From: CAZVEV01 sp964625865
Lineage (GTDB): Bacteria; Planctomycetota; Phycisphaerae; SM23-33
Direction of reading: 5' to 3'
Length of the DNA stretch: 12,359 nt
Assembly (NCBI GenBank): GCA_964625865.1
Contig: CAZVEV010000182.1
Location: 1-12,359, forward strand
A program made the position numbers and the translations under genes. Shown in pieces: positions 6,701-12,359 of this stretch. Within the stretch, counting starts at the first letter, position 1, and the number at the start of each line of letters is the position of its first letter. The notes under the pieces were generated by a model, which searched no databases, had not been told where the DNA came from, and saw only the letters and a program-made list of their open reading frames with translations.

Positions 6701-9700
6701 GATCGTATTGACCGAGTCGGTCCTGATAAACGCCCGCGCCTGGGACACCGACTGGTCGGCCCTGGCCTCGGCGCAGTTCATGGTCGGACCGCAGGCGGCG
6801 GCGGGGAATCTCGCCATCACAGAACTGAACTACCACCCGTATGACCCGACGGTCGCGGAGTTGGCCGTCGACCCGACGTTCACCGACGACAGCTTTGAAT
6901 TCGTCGAGTTGAGGAACGTCAGCACCGAGCGGATCGAGCTGACGGACACGGCGTTTGTCGGCGACGTGACGTTCACCTTCGGCGCCGGCGGGAACACGTA
7001 CCTCGACCCGGACCAGTACGTCGTCCTCGCCGCCAACCAGGCCGCATTCGAGGCGCGGTACGGCCTGGGCGTAAGCCTGGACGGACTGTACACCGGCGCG
7101 TTCGGAAACGGCGGGGACACCGTCACGCTGGTGGATCGATTCGGCCAGACGATTCTCGACTTCACCTACGACGATGACGGCGGCTGGCCCGGACGGGCCG
7201 ACGGCAAGGGCTCAACGCTCGAAGTCGTCAACACCTCAGGCAACTACGCCGACGACGACAACTGGCGATCCAGCAGGGAATACGGCGGGACGCCCGGGAC
7301 GGTGCCGTGGGCGACCTCCGATATCGTCATCAACGAGGTGCTCTCCAAGCCCTTGCCGGGGGAGGGCGATGCGATTGAACTGTACAACACCACCGGCGCC
7401 GATATCGACGTCGGCGGATGGTTCCTCACCGACGACAATGACGACTACACCGCCTTTGAGATTCCTGCCGACACGATTATCGCCGACGGAGAGTATCTCG
7501 TCCTGACGCGCGGGACGGACTTCTCGTTCGGGCTGGCCGCCTCGGGCGACGAGGTCTGGCTGGTCGAAGCCGACTCGTCGGGCAAGCTCCTGCGCTTTGC
7601 GGACCACGTCGAGTTCGGCTCGGCCCTGGCAGGCGTCTCCTTCGGACGCTGGCCCAACGGGTCCGGCGATCTGGTGATGATGAAGCAGGTGACCCTCGGG
7701 GCCGAAAACTCCCTGCCGCGCATGGGCAGCATCGTCATCAACGAGATCCACGCGAACCCGGACGTCAAGACCGACCCCGTCGAGTTCATCGAACTCTACA
7801 ATGCCGGCCCGGCCGAGGTGGACATCTCCGGCTGGTACTTCTCCGACGGGATCTCCTTCGTCTTCCCGGAAGATACGGTGATGGCGTCCGGCGAGTTCCT
7901 GGTGATCTCGGAAGACCCGACGGCCTTGCAGGCCAAGTACGGTGTGTCTTCGCTGGGGCCGTACACGGGCCAACTCTCCAACGAGGGCGAGAGAGTCACG
8001 CTGGCCGAGGCCGACGGCACGGAGCAGGACGAGGTGGACTACGGGCTGGGCTTCCCCTGGCCGACCGTAGGCGACGAGCCGGGATACTCCATCGAGTTGA
8101 TCAATCCGACGCTCGACAACGACCTTGGCGGGTCGTGGCGGGCGTCGACGGGATCGGCGGGCACCGAGACGATTATTTTCGAGGTCGGCAGCCAGTGGCG
8201 GTACTTCGAGGGCACGGCCGAGCCGTCGGCCACGCAGGGCCAGTGGCGCACCATCGGCTTTGATGACGCGGCGTGGACGGAGGCGGGGGCGGCAATCGGG
8301 TATGGCGAGGACTTCATCGTCACGCCGCTGGCGATGTCGGGAAACTACACGTCGGTCTACTTCCGCAAGGAGTTTGAACTGACGGCCGCCGAGATCGCGG
8401 GCATCACCGCGCTGCTGCTCGAAGCCCAGTATGACGACGGCATCAACGTGTGGATAAACAACACGCACGTTCGCGGCCTGAACGTCAGCGCCGACGAACT
8501 GCCCTACACCGCCACCGCCGGGGATGCGATCGAAAACGTCAACTACGTCCCGCTCGATCTGGTCAGCCCGGCCCCGGCAAGCTACCTGGTGGACGGCACG
8601 AACGTGATCGCCGTTCAACTGCTCAATTCGAGCCTGACGGGCAGTTCCGATGCGTTCTGGGACGCAAGGCTTCTGACCGGCGCCGGCGGCGACCCCGGCG
8701 TGACGCCCGGCGCGGTCAACTCCGTCTACTCGGCCGCTGCGGCCCCGCAAATGCGACAGGTCGCCCACGGGCCCGACCAGCCGGTGGCCGGGCAGGACGT
8801 CACCGTCACCGTCAAGGTCACCGATCCCGACGGCGTGGCGGGGGTCACGCTCGACTACCAGCTCGTCAATCCGGGCGACTACATCGCCCTCGACGACCCG
8901 CACTACGGGACCGACTGGACCACACTGACGATGCTCGACGACGGGACGGCCGGTGATGCCGACGCGGGCGACGACGTGTACACCGTCGTCCTGCCCGGAA
9001 CGCTCCAGACCCACCGCAGGCTCGTTCGTTACCGCATCACCGCTGTCGACGCCGGCGGCGCATCGGTCACGGGCCCCTACACAGACGACCCCCAGCCGAA
9101 CTTCGCCTACTTCGTCTACGACGGCGTGCCCGACTGGACAGGCTCGGCCCAGCCCGGCGTCGAGCCCGACGTGGTCTACGACTCCGATGCGCTCGAAGCG
9201 GCGGCTGTCTACCACCTGATCACCACGCAGACGGCCCACGAGGAATCGCAGTACATCCCGGATTCGTCGGCGGGCAAATACGGCGGCAGCGACTACAAGT
9301 GGCTCGGAACGCTCGTCTATGACGGCGAGGTCTACGACCACGTTCACTATCGCGCACGCGGCGGGGTCTGGCGATACGCGATGGGCAAGAACATGTGGAA
9401 GTTCGACTTCAACCGGGGTCACTTCTTCGAGGCGCTCGACGATTACGGCAGTCCCTATGCGACGACGTGGGACAAGCTGAATTTCTCGGCGATCATCCAG
9501 CAGGGCAACTTCGGCCAGCGCGGCGAGCAGGGCCTGTTCGAGGCCGCCGGCTTTGCCCTGCACAACATGGCGGGTAACGCCTCGCCCAAGACGCATTACG
9601 TCCACTTCCGCATCATCGAGAGCGCCGACGAGGCCCCCACCGGCTACAGCGACGCCCAGTACGACGGCGACTTCCAGGGGATGTATCTCGTGCTCGAACA

Positions 9701-12359
9701 GCCCGACGGACGACTGCTCGACGAGCACGACATGCCCGACGGCAACCTCTACAAGATGGAGGGCGGCACGGGAACCCTCAACAACCAGGGCCCCACCCAC
9801 CCGACCGACAAGTCGGACCTCAACGCGTTCATGAACGCCTACAAGAACAACCCCACCCAGCAGTGGTGGGAGGACAACCTCGATCTCGAGGACTACTACA
9901 ACTTCCGCGCGATGGCGATGGCTGTCCACGACTACGACATCCACGCCGGGAAGAACTACTTCTACTACCACAATCCCGATACCGACAAGTGGTCGGTCAT
10001 CAACTGGGACCTCGACCTCTGCTGGACCACCACCTACAACGGCGGGGGCGGCAGGGGACCGCTGAACGACTACGTCTTCGACATCCCGCAGTTCAAGACC
10101 GACTACAACAGCCGCGTTCGCGAACTGGTCGACCTGCTGTTCAACGTCGAGCAGACCGGCATGCTGCTGGACGAGATGGCCTCGTTCATCTACACGCCGT
10201 CCCAGCCCTCGCTCGTCGACGCCGATCGCGCCATGTGGGACTACAACCCCATCATGACCTCCGGCTACGTCAACAGCTCGAAGTCCGGCGCGGGGCGGTA
10301 TTACGGCAACTCCCCCACCGACGACTACGCGGGCATGATCCAGATCATGAAGGATTACACCGCCAACAAGGTCAGCTCGTATCTCGGCGGCGGGAACTTC
10401 GATCCCAAGGTCGCCTCCGACGAAGGCGACCAGCCCGACACGCCCACGCTGACCTACCTCGGCGTGGCCGGGTACCCGATCGACGGGCTGGACTTCCAGT
10501 CCTCCGCCTTCGCCAGCGACTCGCCCGGCGCGTCGTTCGCGGCGATGGAGTGGCGCATCGCACGCATCACCGACACTGCCGACCCGGGCTACGACCCCTA
10601 TGCCGTCGCCCCACGCTACTACGAAATCAACGCCGACTGGGAAAGCGGCGAACTGACCATCTTCGACGATACCGCCACCGTGCCCGGTCAGGACCTGCTC
10701 GCCGGCCAGACCTATCGCGTCCGCGTCCGAATGAAGGACGACTCGGGCCGGTGGAGCCACTGGTCAGACCCCGTCCAGTTCGTCGCCGGCGCCCCGGCCG
10801 GCCCGGTCGTCACCGACCTGAAGGTCACCGAGATAAACTACGGACCGTACGACCCGACGCCGGCTGAACTGGCCACCCAGGACCCCGGCGACACGCCCTT
10901 CGAGGCCAAGGACTTCGAGTTCGTCGAACTGCGAAACACCGGCACCGAGACGATCGACCTGACGGGCGTGGAGTTGGCCTCGGCGGTGACGTTCACGTTC
11001 CCGGGCGGGTCGCTGGCGGCGGGCGAGCACGTGGTGGTCGTCAAGAACACCGACGCCTTCGACGCGCGCTACGGAACGGGCATCAACGTCGCAGGCGAGT
11101 TCAGCGGGAAGCTCAAGAACGAGGGTGAGCAGTTCGACCTGGTCGACCCGTACTCGCGGGGGATCCAGCAATTCACGTACGACAACTCCGGCGACTGGCC
11201 CGGGCGGGCGGAAGAAAACGGCAGTTCACTGGAGATCATCGACGTCGGCGGGGACTACGAAGACCCGGACAACTGGCGGTCCAGCAGCGAGTACGGCGGA
11301 TCGCCCGGGGCCCTCGGGGCGGGGCCGATCACCGACGTGCTGGTCAACGAAGTGCTCGCCCACACCGACTACCCGCTCGTCGACAGCATCGAACTGCACA
11401 ACACCACCGGCGGCGACATCGACGTCGGCGGATGGTGGATCAGCGACACCACCGGCAATTACCAGATGTTCCAGATCCCCGCAGGAACCACCATCCTCGC
11501 CGGCCAGTACGTCATCTTCTACGAGGGCCACTACGTCGGCCAGACGCTCGAGTTCGATCCGGTCAACGAGTTCGGCGGCCCCGGCGCGGGCGACTTCAGT
11601 CTCAGCGGGACCACCGGCGACGACGTGTGGCTGCTCAAGGCCGACGGAACGGGCAAGCTGACGCACTTCATGGACCGCGTCGAGTTCGACTCGACGGCCA
11701 ACGGCGAATCGCTGGGCCGCTGGCCCAACGGGTCCGGACCGCTGTATCCGATGGTCAGTATCACCCCCGACGCAGCCAACAGCGGCCCGCGCGTGGGCCC
11801 GACGGTTATCAGCGAGGTCATGTACAATCCGCCCGATCCCGACGGCGTGGGCGTCGGCATCGATCCGTTCGACCTGGAGTTCATCGAGATCACCAATCCC
11901 GGCCCCGGGGTGGTAGACCTCTGGGAGACCTACGATATCGGCGGCACGCCGACGGATGTGCCCTGGAAGGTCGAGGGGTTCGAGTTTGCCGTGGGTACCA
12001 CGCTGGCCGCCGGCGAAGCGATGGTCGTGGTCGGCTTCAGCCCAACCGGCGAGCCGACCAAGCTGGCGGACTTCAAGACCCACTACGGCATCACCGATCC
12101 CAGCGTTCAGATCGTCGGCCCGTTCGACGGGGTGCTCGACAACGGCGGCGAAACCGTCCGTCTCAAACGTCCCGACGAACCGCCGGCCGAAGATCCGGGC
12201 TACAGGCCCTACCTCCTCGTCGACGAAGTGATCTACGACGACGTGACGCCCTGGCCCGAGGGCCCCGACGGTACGGGCGATTCTCTCACGCGACAGGGCA
12301 CGGACCTCTGGGGCAACGATCCGGCCTCCTGGACGGCTGCGACGCCCAGCCCGGGGGCT
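3762..12359 (+). CDS. Giant LEPR-XLL / lamin-tail / dual CotH-kinase protein (partial, C-terminus outside window)
   Basis: An open frame of 2866 codons, still open at the window edge; probably a cell-surface protein. Residues 18-26 are LEPRLLLSG, the planctomycete LEPR-XLL motif. Domains in order: LTD1 (28-167); chitobiase-like fold (173-250, IYYTTNGSEPS 203-213); CotH kinase 1 (about 306-730, HDSEH 600-604); second chitobiase-like fold (734-790, IWYTTDGSDP 762-771) interrupted by a jelly roll (794-975) and resumed at 979-1008; LTD2 (1017-1180), LTD3 (1187-1310), LTD4 (1323-1467); jelly roll (1470-1640); Ig-like (1662-1795); CotH kinase 2 (1806-2210, NWDLD 2081-2085); Fn3-like (2224-2343); LTD5 (2352-2507), LTD6 (2525-2672), LTD7 (2681-end, closing TPSPGA). 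CotH kinases are atypical protein kinases known from spore-coat phosphorylation; the substrate here is unknown. LTDs are Ig-like modules common in secreted proteins. The missing C-terminus may hold a sorting signal. Protein family is well supported; activity is inferred. Confidence 0.9.
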   Translation, partial: MNHAVQSEPGRVAVLEMLEPRLLLSGGLLITEFMADNATTLADGDGEYSDWIEIHNPTAAAVPLAGWHLTDDSSDLTKWPFPVMSIDPDEYLVIFASDKDRRDPAGELHTDFALSADGDYLALTYDDQATVTPVHEYAPTFPVQHTDVSYGLGNHYFATATPGAANSTVYLQFVADTTFSIDRGFYDTPIDVAITTDTPDATIYYTTNGSEPSEVSGTEYTAPVTISQTTVLRAAAFKADHVPSNTDTQTYIFVDDVVTQSSDGSAPAAGWPTSNINGQRIIYGMDPDIVGGYNTVQEVTNSLLSLPSLSLVTDLDHLFDPSTGIYVNATQDGQDWERPASLELLYPDGASGPGFPDGTDDGFQVETGMRIRGGYSRQDANPKHAFRLFFREEYGDAKLEYPLFGDEGADTFDKIDIRTSQNYSWAFGGPNNNTMVREIFSRDTQGALGQPYKRGRYYHLYINGVYWGVFQTDERSEASYGETYFGGDRDDYDVVKHNDNYTVFATDGTMDAYTRLWQATLDGYADNADYYRVQGMNTDGTPNAAYERLLDVDNLIDYMLITYYTGDKDGPATRFVAPKVNNFFGVYNRVNPDGLKFFEHDSEHSLGTGENNMVSPLVSGDSRREQLQYFNPHWLHEQLCANDDYEQRFADRLYETFYNGGVFTDEAVLAAINARADQVSQAMIAESARWGDTKTHPPKNHASWVTDVNEVRNWIVNRNDTVRSQVEAVGWFAATDPPTFNQHGGPVDAGFEVTLNAPAGTIWYTTDGSDPMGADGQPSPAAQEFIPGSGQNLTLIAAGNGAGAGATWTYLDDGSDLGAANWLDHGYNDGAWGSGPGPLGYGDTGRHATTVSYIDTDTGTAGVQKNITTYFRHTFTVTDVDEITDVTLRVVRDDGAMVYVNGGTPKRTNMPGGTVTYTTTASDVMGGSEETAWHTLTMDPTELVEGDNVICVEIHQVSSGSSDINFNLELTAVRTQTVDPIVLTESVLINARAWDTDWSALASAQFMVGPQAAAGNLAITELNYHPYDPTVAELAVDPTFTDDSFEFVELRNVSTERIELTDTAFVGDVTFTFGAGGNTYLDPDQYVVLAANQAAFEARYGLGVSLDGLYTGAFGNGGDTVTLVDRFGQTILDFTYDDDGGWPGRADGKGSTLEVVNTSGNYADDDNWRSSREYGGTPGTVPWATSDIVINEVLSKPLPGEGDAIELYNTTGADIDVGGWFLTDDNDDYTAFEIPADTIIADGEYLVLTRGTDFSFGLAASGDEVWLVEADSSGKLLRFADHVEFGSALAGVSFGRWPNGSGDLVMMKQVTLGAENSLPRMGSIVINEIHANPDVKTDPVEFIELYNAGPAEVDISGWYFSDGISFVFPEDTVMASGEFLVISEDPTALQAKYGVSSLGPYTGQLSNEGERVTLAEADGTEQDEVDYGLGFPWPTVGDEPGYSIELINPTLDNDLGGSWRASTGSAGTETIIFEVGSQWRYFEGTAEPSATQGQWRTIGFDDAAWTEAGAAIGYGEDFIVTPLAMSGNYTSVYFRKEFELTAAEIAGITALLLEAQYDDGINVWINNTHVRGLNVSADELPYTATAGDAIENVNYVPLDLVSPAPASYLVDGTNVIAVQLLNSSLTGSSDAFWDARLLTGAGGDPGVTPGAVNSVYSAAAAPQMRQVAHGPDQPVAGQDVTVTVKVTDPDGVAGVTLDYQLVNPGDYIALDDPHYGTDWTTLTMLDDGTAGDADAGDDVYTVVLPGTLQTHRRLVRYRITAVDAGGASVTGPYTDDPQPNFAYFVYDGVPDWTGSAQPGVEPDVVYDSDALEAAAVYHLITTQTAHEESQYIPDSSAGKYGGSDYKWLGTLVYDGEVYDHVHYRARGGVWRYAMGKNMWKFDFNRGHFFEALDDYGSPYATTWDKLNFSAIIQQGNFGQRGEQGLFEAAGFALHNMAGNASPKTHYVHFRIIESADEAPTGYSDAQYDGDFQGMYLVLEQPDGRLLDEHDMPDGNLYKMEGGTGTLNNQGPTHPTDKSDLNAFMNAYKNNPTQQWWEDNLDLEDYYNFRAMAMAVHDYDIHAGKNYFYYHNPDTDKWSVINWDLDLCWTTTYNGGGGRGPLNDYVFDIPQFKTDYNSRVRELVDLLFNVEQTGMLLDEMASFIYTPSQPSLVDADRAMWDYNPIMTSGYVNSSKSGAGRYYGNSPTDDYAGMIQIMKDYTANKVSSYLGGGNFDPKVASDEGDQPDTPTLTYLGVAGYPIDGLDFQSSAFASDSPGASFAAMEWRIARITDTADPGYDPYAVAPRYYEINADWESGELTIFDDTATVPGQDLLAGQTYRVRVRMKDDSGRWSHWSDPVQFVAGAPAGPVVTDLKVTEINYGPYDPTPAELATQDPGDTPFEAKDFEFVELRNTGTETIDLTGVELASAVTFTFPGGSLAAGEHVVVVKNTDAFDARYGTGINVAGEFSGKLKNEGEQFDLVDPYSRGIQQFTYDNSGDWPGRAEENGSSLEIIDVGGDYEDPDNWRSSSEYGGSPGALGAGPITDVLVNEVLAHTDYPLVDSIELHNTTGGDIDVGGWWISDTTGNYQMFQIPAGTTILAGQYVIFYEGHYVGQTLEFDPVNEFGGPGAGDFSLSGTTGDDVWLLKADGTGKLTHFMDRVEFDSTANGESLGRWPNGSGPLYPMVSITPDAANSGPRVGPTVISEVMYNPPDPDGVGVGIDPFDLEFIEITNPGPGVVDLWETYDIGGTPTDVPWKVEGFEFAVGTTLAAGEAMVVVGFSPTGEPTKLADFKTHYGITDPSVQIVGPFDGVLDNGGETVRLKRPDEPPAEDPGYRPYLLVDEVIYDDVTPWPEGPDGTGDSLTRQGTDLWGNDPASWTAATPSPGA
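4677..8163 (+). repeat. Intragenic super-repeat unit 1 (CotH1 to LTD4)
   Basis: First copy of the order CotH kinase, Ig/chitobiase-like domain, three consecutive LTDs. The LTD2-LTD3 part resembles LTD5-LTD6 clearly: both have NY-PYDPT-AEL, FEFVELRN, DNWRSSxEYGG-PG and NTTG-DIDVGGW. At DNA level the 18 bases ATCGACGTCGGCGGATGG (7404-7421) recur at 11418-11435, and 20 bases starting CGCTGGCCCAACGG (7647-7666) recur at 11718-11737. The kinase parts are far more diverged than the LTD parts. Edges are approximate. Confidence 0.6.
9168..12359 (+). repeat. Intragenic super-repeat unit 2 (CotH2 to LTD7)
   Basis: Second copy of the order CotH kinase, Fn3-like domain, three consecutive LTDs, offset from unit 1 by about 4.0-4.1 kb in the LTD pair (7404 to 11418 and 7647 to 11718). 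The last LTD (LTD7) resembles LTD4 only in fold signatures and runs to the window edge, so the unit may be incomplete. Confidence 0.6.

Noticed and set aside
7236..10760. Minus-strand open frame of 1174 codons antisense to the giant gene
   Set aside because: The translation is rich in Val, Arg, Gly and Asp with no domain, and lies wholly opposite clear CotH and LTD coding sequence. Long antisense frames are expected when codons end in G or C.

Overview
The window most likely comes from a high-GC member of the Planctomycetota, possibly class Phycisphaerae. The phylum rests on two hallmark proteins: a secreted HzsA-related cytochrome (hydrazine synthase alpha-subunit homologue found widely in non-anammox planctomycetes) and a giant protein starting with the planctomycete LEPR-XLL motif, followed by lamin-tail, CotH-kinase and jelly-roll domains. 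The class is a guess.

Layout. Positions 1-462 hold no gene I can support. They carry two families of palindromic repeats: a TGAGATC-type cluster at 116-175 and two GTTTACAC / GTGTAAA hairpins at 282-303 and 405-430. A minus-strand gene at 463-3447 encodes a 994-residue exported HzsA-related protein with two CXXCH haem c motifs. A divergent intergenic region of 314 bases (3448-3761) contains a plausible sigma70-like promoter for the minus gene, a perfect 14-bp palindrome (CCCCGTTAACGGGG) and the Shine-Dalgarno sequence of the plus gene. From 3762 to the right edge one uninterrupted plus-strand reading frame (2866 codons, no stop reached) encodes the giant protein. I spot-checked it at several points and read its translation end to end without a frameshift.

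The giant protein reads: LEPR-XLL, lamin-tail domain (LTD) 1, chitobiase-like fold, CotH kinase 1, a second chitobiase-like fold split by an inserted jelly roll, LTD2-LTD3-LTD4, jelly roll, Ig-like domain, CotH kinase 2, Fn3-like domain, LTD5-LTD6-LTD7, window end. The block from kinase to LTD triplet therefore occurs twice, about 4 kb apart, and the two kinase domains have different metal-site motifs (HDSEH versus NWDLD).

How the genes work together is inference. Both products appear destined for the cell envelope and both carry jelly-roll, putatively glycan-binding domains, so co-expression from the shared intergenic region is possible, but nothing here proves it. I see no RNA gene, transposase, CRISPR array or defence gene. 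The many long antisense reading frames across both genes are by-products of GC-rich codon usage.
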